A DNA stretch of 64,000 bases from Brachionus plicatilis (lineage: Eukaryota; Rotifera; Eurotatoria; Ploima; Brachionidae), in the NCBI GenBank assembly GCA_010279815.1, contig QEOQ01000573.1, positions 552,839 through 616,838 of the forward strand. Direction: 5' to 3'. Each line of letters opens with the position of its first letter. Within the stretch, counting starts at the first letter, position 1. Position numbers and translations under genes: made by a program. The notes below the pieces were generated by a model that was not told the DNA's origin, did not search any database, and saw only the letters and a program-made list of their open reading frames with translations. Below are positions 21,858-33,536 of this stretch, one piece after another.

Positions 21858-21859
21858 TA

Positions 21860-22902
21860 TCTGGATTCCTTGACCTGTTAGCTACTTAGAATGATACTTC
21901 GTTTCTCTCTTGGATGTATAGTTCTCATACAATTTCCCAATAAAAGTTCTCCCCCAATTAACCAATTAAATAATTACCCCATCTTACGTTACTACATATA
22001 CTACATCACAATTGTATTTTGAATTTTAGATTAATCTTTTTCTTTTTTTCTTCTTTTCTTTTCTTCTCTTTCTTTTTCTATTTTTCTATTTTTCTTACTT
22101 TTTTTGGCTTTTTTACTGAAATTAACCATTTAAAAAACGAAATTTACGTAAATATAGGTAAATTTACTTTATTCATTATATCTACTTATAAACTATAAAA
22201 AATTAATTTTTCATGTTATTTAACACATAAAAGAAGAAATTTTGTTTTTTTTTTTAAGTCTGGATTTCAATGCATCTAGCTATCATAGATGTCTTCAATT
22301 ATTCTATTGATCATCAGATAATGACCAAAAAAATAAAATACTGACCTTTTAAAATTTTTTCAAATTAAACTCATTAAAAAATAATTTTGTATATTTTGTG
22401 CTAGGATGAAATTTGCTTATGTGTTTTAAATTTTTTTATGTGATCTTTAGTTTTAGATAGCCCTTGAGGCGCTTATTTTAATCAATAATGCGGATTAAAT
22501 TATTTATTTGATTCTGAATGCGTTACTTTATTATTTAAATAATTCTTTTTTAATTGCCTTTTATTTAAGCAAACATATAAATAATTAGAGCAAATAATAA
22601 AATGCTTTTTTTATTAAATCTTTGTTATGGATTATTAAATTTTCCAGGTAAAAACTTAAGCAATTAAAAAAATTGTCTATATTTTTCAAAGGAAATACGT
22701 TTTATTAAATTAAAATAAAAAAAAAACAAAATAATTTTTCAACTCACAATTTTTAGCCTTATTTAAAAAGAAATTTTGATATTGGAAAGTTTATTAAAAA
22801 AAAACACTTTTTCGATTTCCCTTTAAATAATTTAAATCTAATAAAACAAAGGTAAAATTGTTTGAAAACATTTTTATCAAAAATTCACACTTGATATTGG
22901 AA
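21860..22902. other. AT-rich region upstream of the first DEG/ENaC gene
   Basis: This holds a C/T-rich run (about 22030-22110), possible TIR-element debris at 22140-22250, and otherwise A/T sequence. It should contain the channel gene's promoter, but no motif is convincing. Confidence 0.4.
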
Positions 22903-24355
22903 ATGTCTAATAAGCGTCAAAAAATTATTCACGTCTTAAAAAACGCCGGCCATTCGACAACAAGTCATGGACTTTCTCATATATTAAAAACTAAAAGTAT
23001 ATTTTTAAAATTCATGTGGATTTTATTTTTGTTTTCATCTTGTGGATCATGCTGCTATTTGATAGCAACCAGCATAATGAACTTTCTGAAATGGGAAGTG
23101 GTCACTAAAATTGATATAGTGACAGAAATTCCATCAATTTTTCCGACCATCTCAATTTGCACTGCGAACCCAATACAAAATAACTTTTCTCTAAATTTTG
23201 TTGACCAAGTCTTGAAGGGAAGTGGAATAAGCAACAATTCATGGTTTGAGTCAAAAGGAATCAATTACCAATTTAAATTCTTGTTTTCAAAATACCTTTC
23301 CATGTCAAATGTTTACAATTTGAGTGATCAGGAGCGAGAAAATTTTGGAATGAAAATAAATAAATCAATCATCAGCTGCTACTATAGCACGAATCCATGT
23401 AATCTAAGTTTGGACTTTGAGTACCATTATGACAACATGCATTCAAACTGCATCAAATTCAACTCTGGCAAAAAGACTGAATTAAAAAAGGCCTCAAAGC
23501 CTGGTTTGATAAATGGACTACAAATGGAAATATATGTTGATGAACCAAGTGAAAATTCATTATCGACCGCATCAGGTCTTTACTTAATTGTTCATAACAA
23601 TTCACAAGAGTCCCACTTTCCAGAAGGGTTCACAGTTCCAGTGGGAAAACAAGTAAACATAGCAGTGCAAAGGGAATTCATATCGAAAAAAGCTAGACCT
23701 TATAGTGAGTGCACACAAAATCTTGACTCTGTCAATGCATTCGATTCTGATCTTTACAGAACTATAATTCAAAGTGGTAAGCCATACAGAAGAGAAATGT
23801 GCTATGATTTGTGTCTACAAGAAATAATTATAGAAAAATGTAAATGCCAGGATATGATCTCTTACAGTTTTCCAAATATTTCATACTGTATGAGCTTAAA
23901 TCACATATTTTGCGATTATGAAGAATTTTCTCACTTCTACACAGAAAATATTGAGGAAAAATGTGGAAGAAAATGTCCATTGGAATGTGATACAATCAAG
24001 TATCCTGTTACACTAACTTATTTAGACTATCCAACTGAGGCGTATTATAATAAACTTATTAAAGAGCCCATATTCAAAAATATGTCTGGGCTTACTTATG
24101 AAAAGTTGAAAAAAAAAAATGATTTTTTTGAACATTTACTACAGTGAATTTCAGTATAAAAAAATACAAGAAGTTGAAAAAATGACTATTATAGATTTGG
24201 TTGCAGGAATTGGAGGAACAATGGGCTTATTTATTGGAATTAGTTTTTTGAGTCTAATCGAAATAATTCATGTTGCTTTTGAGATAGTTTTTGTGATTCT
24301 TGAAAATGAAAAAAACACAAATAAAGTTCAAACGATTTTAGTTGGATCAAAATAA
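22903..24355 (+). CDS. DEG/ENaC channel subunit, copy 1, frameshifted in an A-run
   Basis: Intronless. The start is the ATG at 22903 (MSNKRQKI), aligning with copy 2. Visible are the HG gating motif (SHGLSHIL), a first membrane span at about residues 36-60, FPTISICTANP after it, the Cys-rich extracellular domain, and a second span with GGTMGLFIGISFLS, including the G-I-S selectivity filter. The frame breaks at the 11-A run 24109-24119: removing one A restores MIFLNIYY... through to the stop at 24355, exactly as in copy 2. A one-base homopolymer error in the assembly is as likely as a real mutation, so gene or very young pseudogene is open. Residues of the central extracellular part are identical to copy 2. 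These are amiloride-sensitive-type sodium channel subunits in the plasma membrane; ligand unknown. Confidence 0.85.
23411..23849 (+). repeat. 439-bp near-identical tract shared with copy 2
   Basis: By direct line-by-line comparison only 4 bases differ from 26706-27144, while sequence on both sides is clearly diverged. It covers part of the extracellular domain from the FEYHYD motif to the KCKCQD motif. Confidence 0.9.
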
Positions 24356-26191
24356 GTTTTTAAAATTTTTTTTTAAAATTTAATTTAATTTTTTTCAAAA
24401 CAAAATTAATAAACTTGGGGGTTGTGAAGTCTTTTAAATTGGGTTGTTTCAATTCAGAAAAAAAGCAATAATTTAGTTTTTTAAAATGCTTAAAATTTGC
24501 TTAAGCAGAAAATATTTTTCTGCAAAAATTCTGCAAAAGTAACTGCACAGATTACTAGAATGCTTTTTAATGGCGTGCAAAATGCAGAAAATTGCAGAGT
24601 TTTTTTGTAGACTTATTTACTGCATTAATTTCTTAAAATTAAGCATCTTACATAACTAGATTATCTCTTATTAAAAAAAGAGATTTATACTTTTCTGAAT
24701 TCAAAAGATCGTATTAAATGAACTTCACAGCCCATGAACTTAACAATAAAATATTTTATTTTATAGATTTAATTTAATTCAATTACGCTGGTTTTCATTT
24801 GACTTTTTTAGATTAATGCTAAAATTAGATCTTGAAAAAAAAAGTATTGGACTCAGACTTTATAAAAGTAAAAAAATTTAAGTCAAAGTCCAAACTTGAC
24901 TTTGACCAACTCTGTTGCAAGTACACTAGCCATATTGACCTTGAAAAAAAAAACAAGTTATTATTACTATAAAAAATAAATTTTTGATTAAACACTGATT
25001 ATTATTTTATTGTTTATTGTTTAACTAACTCTTGATTTAATGAAATATAATATAAAATATGCGATTATTTGCTTGCAAAACTACTTATTCAAATCGTAGT
25101 AAATCATATGTTTAAGTCCAAAAAGGTAGTTTTATTTACATAATAGATTTTTTTAATTGAATTTAATTTTAAATTTATTATCATTCAATATTTCTTCAAT
25201 ATTCAAAATTTCTAAATAAAATTGTTATTATGATTTTTAAAAAAACCCTAATTAAATTTAAAGTAAAAATATTTGCACAATTTAATTTTTTGCCTTGAAA
25301 TTAAGTGGATTTTATCAGGTAATTTTTAATTATTTACCTTAATTTTTCGATATTTTTCAAAAATCGCTAAATTTTATAAATAAATTTATAATTCGGTATT
25401 TAAGATAGTTTTTTTATAAAAACGATTTTAATAAAAAAAAATTAAATTAATAAAAATCGATGATGAAAATCTAATTTATTTAATGTTTATTTCTTTAAAA
25501 TCTTTAATTTTTTATTAACGTAGCCTCCCGACCGGCCCCCAACACTAATTTATATTTAGATGTGTCATATTTATTGCTGAATTGGTTGACTGTTGTAGCT
25601 TTTATGATTTCTGCTGACAAACCATTTCACTCTTTGAAAAAAAAAATTTAAAAAAAGTCTTTGACTTGGACTTGACTTGAGAATTGTGACTTTTAAACAA
25701 CTCAGTTGAAGACTACAAGGCGATCATCATCTTTTTCCAGTTTCTATTTCTATTAATGAGTTTGGAGGCCCTTTTTTGAAGATTTTGATGTCCTTCTTGT
25801 TTAAGGGTAGACAGACAGCTACAGCAAATTATATATGGGGCCTAACATAAGCACAGTATAGAGTTTTGCAGGTATCGGTTGTCCAGAACCTGAAATTTCT
25901 TTCCAACTGTCCTAGAATGACAGTTGGAAAGAAATTTGTTTGCCTTGATTTTAATGATCAAATTTTTTAATTTAATTTTGAACAAACTTTTTAACTAGAC
26001 GACAATTAAAACAGAATTAAAATGGAAAAATGTTTTCTGCTCAAATAGCTTAGCGGATATAAAATAAAAAGGAAAAAATAGTTATAAGCCATGTTTCCAA
26101 GTGGTAAAGAAAAATCCAGCTTACTTTCTATTTACTTATTGGGAAATTTTTTTTTATTAAATTTTCTTATTTAACATTTTATTCTGAAAAA
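24356..26191. other. Spacer between the two DEG/ENaC genes
   Basis: It contains AGTCAAAGTC/GACTTTGACT-type repeat ends at about 24780-24915 and 25645-25705, related to the foldback at 44304-44761. It also holds a LINE remnant at 25715-25880 and a short unusually G/C-rich patch (CTCCCGACCGGCCCCCAAC) near 25525-25545. No gene seen. Confidence 0.5.
25715..25880 (-). mobile_element. CR1/L2-like LINE remnant
   Basis: On the minus strand LYCAYVRPHI is followed, after stops, by LNKKDIKIF and a degenerate continuation. This is the thumb region (LYxAFVRPHLEYA...KKDI) seen in better form at 48.97 and 32.7 kb. Frameshifts and stops make it a dead fragment. Confidence 0.6.
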
Positions 26192-27631
26192 ATGTCTAAG
26201 TGGAAAATATTAACTCAAATTTTAAAAGAAGATGGTCAAACAACTACAGTTCATGGTTTACCAAATATTTTACGAACAAAAAATTTATTTTTAAAGTTTA
26301 TGTGGACGATCTCTCTCATTTCTTCATGTGGTGCATGTTGCTTTTTGATAACAACCAGCATAATGACTTTTCTAGACTGGGAAGTGGTCACAAAAATTGA
26401 TTTTGTGACAGAAAGTCAAACCATTTTCCCCACAATATCAATTTGTAACGCCAATCCTTTTACAAAAAGTTCTTCTTTACATTTCGTAAATAATTTTTTA
26501 CAAGAAATTGGAATAAATGATATTTTCAACAATTCAGTATTTGATTCATCATCAGTGGCAAACCAGAGACGAATTGGATTTTCAAAGCATCTTTTGATGT
26601 CAAATTTTTTTTATCTAAGAAGTCAAGAAAGAGAAAAATTTGGAATGAAAATAAATGAATCAATTATAAGCTGCTATTTTAACAAAAAAAAGTGTTATTT
26701 GGACCTGGACTTTGAGTACCATTATGACAGCATGCATTCAAACTGCATCAAATTTAACTCTGGCAAAAAGACTGAATTAAAAAAGGCCTCAAAGCCTGGT
26801 TTGATAAATGGACTACAAATGGAAATATATGTTGATGAACCAAGTGAAAATTCTCTATCGACCGCATCAGGTCTTTACTTAATTGTTCATAACAATTCAC
26901 AAGAGTCCCACTTTCCAGAAGGGTTCACAGTTCCAGTGGGAAAACAAGTAAACATAGCAGTGCAAAGGGAATTCATATCGAAAAAAGCTAGACCTTATAG
27001 TGAGTGCACACAAAATCTTGACTCTGTCAATGCATTCGATTCTGATCTTTACAGAACTATAATTCAAAGTGGTAAGCCATACAGAAGAGAAATGTGCTAT
27101 GATTTGTGTCTACAAGAAATAATTATAGAAAAATGTAAATGCCAAGATTTATTATCAATTAAATTTTTAAATTTTAAATATTGTACCAATGTGTCCGAGC
27201 TTGAATGCAATATGAAAGAATATGGAAATTTTTATGCGCAAAATATCCATGAAAGCTGTGCCAGTAAATGTCCTTTGGAATGTAATACATTCAAGTATCC
27301 GGTTAACTTGGCTTATTTGGATTACCCAACCGATGAGTATTCAAAATTCCTAATGAATGATTCAAAAATTGCTTCAAAATTTGAAAATTTAACTCAACTT
27401 ACTTACCAAAATTTAAAGAAAAATATGGTTTTTTTGAATATTTTTTACGATGGGACCAATTTGAAAAAAATAGAAGAGGTTGAAAAATTTTATTTCATTG
27501 ATCTAGTAGCGAAAATTGGGGGAACAATGGCGCTGTTTTTAGGAATCAGCTTTTTGAGTTTTGTCGAATTATTCGATATAGCTTTTAAAATAATTAGTAT
27601 TTTTTTCAATAAAAATAAATTAGATATTTAA
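26192..27631 (+). CDS. DEG/ENaC channel subunit, copy 2
   Basis: An intronless ORF of 479 residues, intact, typical for this channel family. It has a short cytoplasmic N-terminus with the HG gating motif (VHGLPNIL, residues 21-22), membrane span 1 at about 34-61 (KFMWTISLISSCGACCFL), the FPTISICNANP signature at about 79-89, and a large Cys-rich extracellular domain that includes CYDLCLQ, KCKCQD and KCPLECN. Span 2 at about 433-470 contains GGTMALFLGISFLS with the GIS selectivity filter at 451-453. Three such subunits form a sodium-permeable plasma-membrane channel. It lies 1.8 kb downstream of copy 1 in the same orientation. The termini differ from copy 1 much more than the core does, which points to gene conversion. 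Whether it is gated by peptides, acid or force cannot be told. Confidence 0.93.
   Translation: MSKWKILTQILKEDGQTTTVHGLPNILRTKNLFLKFMWTISLISSCGACCFLITTSIMTFLDWEVVTKIDFVTESQTIFPTISICNANPFTKSSSLHFVNNFLQEIGINDIFNNSVFDSSSVANQRRIGFSKHLLMSNFFYLRSQEREKFGMKINESIISCYFNKKKCYLDLDFEYHYDSMHSNCIKFNSGKKTELKKASKPGLINGLQMEIYVDEPSENSLSTASGLYLIVHNNSQESHFPEGFTVPVGKQVNIAVQREFISKKARPYSECTQNLDSVNAFDSDLYRTIIQSGKPYRREMCYDLCLQEIIIEKCKCQDLLSIKFLNFKYCTNVSELECNMKEYGNFYAQNIHESCASKCPLECNTFKYPVNLAYLDYPTDEYSKFLMNDSKIASKFENLTQLTYQNLKKNMVFLNIFYDGTNLKKIEEVEKFYFIDLVAKIGGTMALFLGISFLSFVELFDIAFKIISIFFNKNKLDI
26706..27144 (+). repeat. 439-bp near-identical tract shared with copy 1
   Basis: Partner of 23411-23849; 4 differences noted (one changes Asn to Ser in HYDN/HYDS). 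Confidence 0.9.
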
Positions 27632-27647
27632 TTTTAACAGATTATTA

Positions 27648-27653
27648 AATAAA
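27648..27653 (+). terminator. Poly(A) signal for DEG/ENaC copy 2
   Basis: AATAAA 17 bp after the stop codon; well placed, though common by chance here. Confidence 0.45.
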
Positions 27654-27689
27654 ATTTTCTCTTTTTGTCTAATCAGGTTAATAAAAGTG

Positions 27690-27692
<3 letters not shown>

Positions 27693-27723
<31 letters not shown>

Positions 27724-27724
27724 A

Positions 27725-27752
<28 letters not shown>
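27693..27752. repeat. (AAT)n microsatellite, LINE 3' tail
   Basis: About 20 AAT units with one interruption (GAA). It directly abuts the 3' end of the LINE fragment at 27770-27998, so it is best read as that element's (ATT)n tail on the minus strand. Confidence 0.85.
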
Positions 27753-27755
<3 letters not shown>

Positions 27756-27998
27756 TGAAAGCTGTAATGTGCTAGCACATGGAACGAGGGTTTAGACTCA
27801 TCATAATAGCTTGTTTAAATCAAGTTCATTAATTTTGTTTTTAAAAATATTAACTTTATCTGAATTAATAACAACTCTATCAAGTCGATTCCAAACAATG
27901 GCCACTCTGTTGCTGAAAAAATTAAATATTTGCTCACAGTTCTTTACCAATTGTCTTTCTAACGTAAAATTATGACGTCTAGGAGTTGGATGAAACGT
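27753..27998 (-). mobile_element. CR1/L2-like LINE, 3' terminal fragment
   Basis: On the minus strand: FHPTPRRHNF, then NFFSNRVAIVWNRLDRVV, then KVNIFKNKINEL and a stop at 27801. These are the conserved final residues of CR1/L2-type ORF2 (FFSNRVVxxWNxLP...VNxFKxxLD). A short 3' UTR and an (ATT)n tail follow. Everything 5' of this is missing. Confidence 0.8.
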
Positions 27999-29207
27999 AT
28001 TTTCTGGATTATTCTTAAAAACTTTTGCTTGAAAATTAAAACCATTTTATTAAAATTTATAAATAAAATTAATTCTTAAAAAAAAAACAAAAACTTTGGG
28101 GTTTTCGAACTAAATTTCTCAATTTAAGGCTGCTATTTAAATGAGTATTTTGTTTATTTAATAGATCAGTTTTTTATTTAAAAATTAGCTTAAAAATTTT
28201 AATTACGGTTATTTAGTAAAACTAATTTTTGATCAGTAAATAATGTTATTTTTTTTAGTAATAATCAAACAAATGCTATGTTGGTTTCCCTTTTTAATAA
28301 TTAAAATAGGGTCATAATAATAACCTGATCTATGACACATAATTTTATTTCTAAAAATCAAAGAAATGATAAGTGGAATTTTGGTTTCGTTTTTGTAAAT
28401 AAATAATATTGCCGTTTTAATTAGTTCCATTTGGAAAAAAGCTTAAAGAGCCAAACCAAGGAAATCCAAAAAAGCTCTTTTTGTTGAGTAAATGACTTTT
28501 CCATGCTTTTCTAACTTTTTTTTTGAAAAATAAATTAAAAACATATAAAATGCAAATTATTTTAATACTTTTTTATTTTTTACTTGCATAAAATTTTAGA
28601 TAAATCTAATAAAATAAAAATTATTGTTACTAATCATTTAATAAAAATACTGATAACATAATTAATGCCCGCTTTTTGATTTTTAATTTTTTTAACACTG
28701 TTTTTATTAGATTACAATTCTCGATTTTAATATTTAAATTTCAAGACAATATTCAGTAAAAAATTCAATTAATTATTTTAATCTTTAGAGATCGAGAACA
28801 AGTTTTGAAAAATAATGTGACCAAAATTTAAACTGGAAAATACAATTTAGAAAGTCTTCTCTAAAAAAAAATTGTGTAGCCTTTTTAAAATTTGAATGCT
28901 GAATAATCAAGCATGATAAAAGGAAAAAAAATTCTGAAATTGAAAAAAAAACTCGTTTTGCTAGTATACACTAATTTATAATTGTGTAATCATAATTTTT
29001 TCAAAAAATTCATAAAATTTTACGAATATTTTAAGTAATAATTAAATAATATGATAAATTACCAACACATCATACCTATATAAATTCATTTAGTACATCA
29101 CTAACAGCAGATGATCCTTTGAAACAAGATAATAAAAAAAATTTCAATTATTTTGAAACTAAAAAACAAAATTATCTTTTTTTTTCTAATTGAAAGCATA
29201 TTTTTAA
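27999..29207. other. Intergenic, upstream of RAB21
   Basis: Uniform A/T sequence. An open frame at 28233-28430 (minus) has no recognisable feature and I do not call it. No promoter motif of RAB21 is distinguishable. Confidence 0.45.
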
Positions 29208-30011
29208 ATGAGTGGTAAAAGTTATCAGTTTAAAATTGTTCTTCTTGGCGAGGGCTGTGTTGGCAAAACATCGCTGATGCTCCGCTATGTCCAGGATAAA
29301 TTTAACGAAGAACATTTGAGCACAATTCAAGCAGCCTTCATTAAGAAAAAAATTCGCATCGGAAGCAATTCAGTTGAACTAGCTATTTGGGTAAAATAAA
29401 AAATTCTAAAAATTTAAAATATTTAAAATATTCCAATGAAGGATACGGCTGGTCAAGAAAAGTATCATGCACTAGGTCCAATCTACTACCGAGGTTCAAA
29501 TGGTGCCTTTTTGGTCTATGACATCACTGATATTGATTCATTTGAAAGAGTTAGAAAAATAATTTAACTTACTTCACCAAGTAAATTTAATTGCTTTTAT
29601 ACAAAAAAGATAAGAAAATGGGTTACTGAATTAAAAACCTCACTTGGTGATGACTGCATTCTTTGCATCGTTGGTAATAAGTCTGATTTGGAGAAAAATA
29701 GAAACGTTCCGATTAAAGAAGCAGAAGAATATGCAAAATCTGTTGGTGCCAAACATTATTCTACTTCAGCCAAGCTAAACCAAGGAGTAAATGAGCTTTT
29801 TTTGGACATTTCAAAAAGTAAATTTTATTAATTGTCAAATAAAATTAAATGAAAAAGATTTTTTCAAGGAATGATAGAAAAATTTGAAAGCTCAGAAAAT
29901 TTGGAATCCATCAATCATCAATCTGGAAATAGCTCGAATAAAAGAAACACCATCCAAGTTGTCGACGATTCAGTTGTTCAACAGGAAGATAAAAAGTCTG
30001 GGTGTTGTTAG
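29208..30011 (+). CDS. RAB21: Small GTPase Rab21
   Basis: Four exons: 29208-29390, 29442-29549, 29610-29817 and 29869-30011, with introns of about 50-60 bp, giving 213 residues. All G motifs are present: P-loop GEGCVGKT, switch I with STIQAAF, DTAGQEK (split by intron 1), NKSD, and TSAK. The [16 protein letters not shown] and [14 protein letters not shown] stretches are specific to Rab21. The C-terminus ends KKSGCC, a double-Cys geranylgeranylation site. Rab21 cycles between GTP and GDP on early endosomes and controls integrin and cargo trafficking. The second junction was chosen so that ER joins IRKWVTEL, matching the family. The switch II residue after DTAGQE is Lys where most orthologues have Arg. 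Confidence 0.95.
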
Positions 30012-31378
30012 TTTTTTTTTTTTGTAAGATAACGATTTTTCTATTGATTTTGTATCGTCATTTCTTTATTTTTCTAGCCTTTAAAGAGATTTCAAAATTA
30101 ATTTTTGTAAGATCATTTTGAATAAAGTATTTATTTTGCTTTTATTTGAGCAATGTTTGAATAATAAAGATTTAATAAAATTTCGATCAAAATTTATATA
30201 CTCAATAATTTTCATAATAAATAAATCTTCGGCCATTTTAATAAGGAAAAAAAATAAATAAAAATTTTTTTAACTATTTTGTAGGATATTTTCAGTATTA
30301 ATTTTTAGCAAAAAATATTTTATTTATTAAAATTTCCATTAGTGAAAAATAGTAAAAAAGGCAGTGGTTAAATTTTTATTTTGAGTGTTGCTTATCCAGC
30401 AAAGAAGCCAGCTTCAAAAAAATTAAAAAAATAAATTTCGAATTTTTACAAAATTATAATCGGATTGAGATTTGGTGAAAATCTTGATATTCTTTCTCAT
30501 TGCAAATCTATTTTTCTAAATTGGACTTTGAAGGACAATCTTCTAATAATATCAAATGTTTGTAGCAACTTTAAATTTAAACATTAACCTTGTCAAATCT
30601 TCTTTTAAGCTATGTTAGCTCTTTTTTTAATATTTTTTAAATAATTTCAAAAATAAAATTTTAAAATAACTATTGAATTTAAAGCTAATAGAATAAATAA
30701 CAGAAAAAATAACGAATCGTCATAATTATTTTTCAATTTTTCAAATTTTTAATTTTCAATAAAAAGCTATTATGCGCAAAAAGTCTAAATTTCATAAAAT
30801 GTTTTTGGGAGGCATAAGTTTAAATTGAAAAATAAAATTAGCTTTTTAAAAAAGTCAAAACTAATGTTAAAAAATCTTAAAAAACAAAATTTTAGAAAGT
30901 TGCACTTATTACACACAAAATCTTCAATCGCTCATGTTTTTGATAAATTTACTTGTTTGGCGGCATTTTATTTTACCAAAGCATAATTTTGAACCTAATT
31001 CGCCTAGTGCGATGATTCAGTTTGATGAATTTGTTTACAAAAGAACACAAAAATTCGTCTAATAATCAAAAAATCTAAATTTTTTCATACAGTTAAGAAT
31101 TGGATCCTTGAGTGCAGCATGGTGTGTTAACAATGCAAACTCAATTTTTTATTTTTTGTGATTGCTTAATACTTACCTAATTGACAAAATTCCAGTAAAA
31201 ATTAAAAAAAAGGCTCAAAAGTAGGAGGATTTTTATTTAAATTTTCAAAAAATTGAAAAATTGTTTTAGAAAAACAATTTTTAACAAAAATTAATCAATT
31301 TTAATATTTCTTTGATTTATAAAAATTGTAAAAAATGATTAAATTTATTGAAAAAAACACAAAATCATTGTTTTATAG
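30012..31378. other. Intergenic, downstream of RAB21
   Basis: AATAAA at 30121-30126 is a plausible RAB21 poly(A) signal, about 110 bp after the stop. The rest is A/T sequence without a recognisable gene. Confidence 0.45.
30121..30126 (+). terminator. Poly(A) signal for RAB21
   Basis: AATAAA about 110 bp past the stop codon, followed by T-rich sequence. Confidence 0.4.
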
Positions 31379-31537
31379 CTGTAAATTTAGTGGTCTAATT
31401 TAATTTTAAAATAATAATCGAATTTGATCACAAATTTTACTCCAAAAATTTCTAGTAAATTTTATGATCAAAAATATAAAATATTGAAAAAAATTCGATC
31501 ATGATTATAAAATTAAATTAGACAAAAAAATTTACAG
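31379..31537. mobile_element. Foldback MITE
   Basis: CTGTAAATTT...GTCTAATTTAATTTTA at the left faces TAAAATTAAATTAGAC...AAATTTACAG at the right; arms are about 45 bp and the whole is 159 bp. A more degraded relative (GTCCAATTTAATTTTAAAAT) starts near 31710. No target duplication was found. Confidence 0.65.
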
Positions 31538-32160
31538 TTATTAAAAAATAAAATTGACTTGCATCTGTCTGGCTAGAACGACTGACAAAATTTTTTAATT
31601 AATTCATCTCTTTTCAATTAAATTTTCTCGATTTATAATGAGATCATGGCCCTAAAAAAATTCATCAGCGGTTAATTTTGACCAAAAATTTAAAAATTTG
31701 AAATTTTGTTGTCCAATTTAATTTTAAAATCATGATAAAATTTTTTTAAAATAATTTATTTTTTTGATCATAAAATTTACAATAAAAGTTTCTCGAGTAA
31801 AATTTGTGATCTTAAGATCATGAAATTGACAAAGCTCAAATTATTTAAGGAAGGACGGAACGTGTCGCCATTTATTAATATTAGCAAATTTTAATTTAGC
31901 CAGCAAAAAAAGGCAGACCAAAGAAGGCATCAAAAGCACTTGTTTAAAAAATCTTTTTTTTTTGCTTTATTTATTTTCATATTTTTGTATTTAAAAAAAT
32001 TTTAAAATTTAATTATTTAAAATAATTGCATTAAATTGTTGTGTTATTTTTATATGAACATATTTTATTAGTGCATCAATTTTAAAAGTATGCTAATAAT
32101 GTTCACGATGATCTTGAGTCAAATATGTTGAAATTGGATTTCTGCTTAATTTATAGGTGA
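31538..32160. other. AT-rich intergenic
   Basis: Holds the degraded foldback relative near 31705-31835 and nothing else recognisable. Confidence 0.4.
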
Positions 32161-32800
32161 TAATAATAATAATCGGCTACGACAGGTTTAATCCTGTAGA
32201 GCAAGACACAAGGGTTTCACTATGGTATCTCAAACAAGTATAAATAACAAAATATGCTTATTTCTTGTTTGACTTGAAAAAGTCATCAATCTTTTTTTTA
32301 AAAATATTCTTGGTGTTTACTGAAATTATGCCAGTCGGCAATCTATTCCAATTTTTTACCACTCTATTCGACAAATTTTATTTTTTACCACTCTTTCCTC
32401 CCCGAATACCTCTAGCTAGGCCTTCAACTGATAGTGAATTAGTAAGCTTGTTCGAGTTGTACCAGTCAATATTTCTCAGTTCTTTCGAAATTTTAAAGTA
32501 CTCAATTAATTAGGCTCACTCTCTTCTTTCTTTAAGGGTCGATAGGTCCAATTTTTCTAGTCTTTTTTCATATGAAAGATCTTTTATGCTCTTAACAAGC
32601 TTTGTAGCTCTAATCTGTATTTTTTCTAGTACATTTATGTCTTTTTTGGTATGAGGGTACCAAGCTAATATTGAATATTCTAAATGTGGTCTTACAAACG
32701 CAGTATAAAGCGATCTAAACGATTGAACAGACAAGAACTTGAAGGCCTTATATTGTAGGATGTCATTTTTGAAACCAATTTTCAACCTTAAGAAAAAATT
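32161..32800 (-). mobile_element. CR1/L2-like LINE, C-terminal ORF2 and 3' tail
   Basis: On the minus strand: SLYTAFVRPHLEYSILAWYP, KKDINVLEKIQIRATKLVKS, then RLEKLDLSTLKERRERVSL, two in-frame stops, NLSNRVVKNWNRLPTG and KKKIDDFFKSNKK with a stop near 32265. This is the thumb and C-terminal part of a CR1/L2-type ORF2. The 3' UTR contains ACAGGATTAAACCTGT, a small hairpin, and then an (ATT)n tail at 32161-32175. It is 5'-truncated at about 32800. Confidence 0.85.
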
Positions 32801-33536
32801 TATTTGATTAAAAAAAAAATAAACTCGTTGATTCACCACGTATAAAATTTTTAATATTTTAAATATTTTCAAAATAATTGTCGGCTGACTCATTTTAAGT
32901 TAGCTGAACTAGAGAGAATATCCATAAATAATTTAAATACGCAAGTCTAATTCAAAGACTTTTTCAAGACCTTTAGAAAATTTTTTTAAAAAAATAAATG
33001 AAAAAATATAAAAAAAAACGCTTTTCTTTTATAAAAATTTTTTAAATTAAAACTTTTTCAAAATATTTTAAATAAAATTCAAATCAATTATTTTTCGACT
33101 CAATATTTTATTTAAAAAAAAAAGTCTTTCTTGCTTTGACAAAGATAATAAATTATTAAAAGTGTTAATGAGATGAGACTAGAAAACAAAATTTTATTTA
33201 TGGTAAAAGTAAAAAAATTTAATTAAATGAAAACTACTATCATAGTTAAATAGTGTTATATAAGGAAAAAAATCAGAATCGAAAACACCCTACAGTAATT
33301 AAAAAAAAAATGTTCATAAACCATTATGTCTAGAAATAGCGCTTATCTGTAATGAATCAGGGAGTATAGCGGTAAAAGATAAAAATTTGCTGATTTAAAA
33401 AAGTTAAACGAAATTTGATTCTCTTCTAATTGAAAAAATTTTCGCTTCAAACTGAACTAAAATGTCTATAGAGCAAAAGCTCCATTATTTTCTATAAATA
33501 TCTTAACTTTAAAAAAAAAAAATTTAAATCATTCAA
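32801..33536. other. Region upstream of SLC13 copy 1
   Basis: A/T-rich; presumed promoter side of the SLC13 gene. No motif identified. Confidence 0.4.

Noticed and set aside
22903..27631. Very recent whole-gene duplication of the DEG/ENaC gene
   Set aside because: Both ends of the two genes are clearly diverged; only a 439-bp core is near-identical, which fits conversion better than a fresh duplication.
27693..27752. Regular repeat that might be read as a CRISPR-like array
   Set aside because: It is a plain (AAT)n microsatellite at the end of a LINE in an animal genome; there are no spacers.
28233..28430. 65-codon minus-strand frame upstream of RAB21
   Set aside because: No motif, no splice context, and composition like the A/T background.
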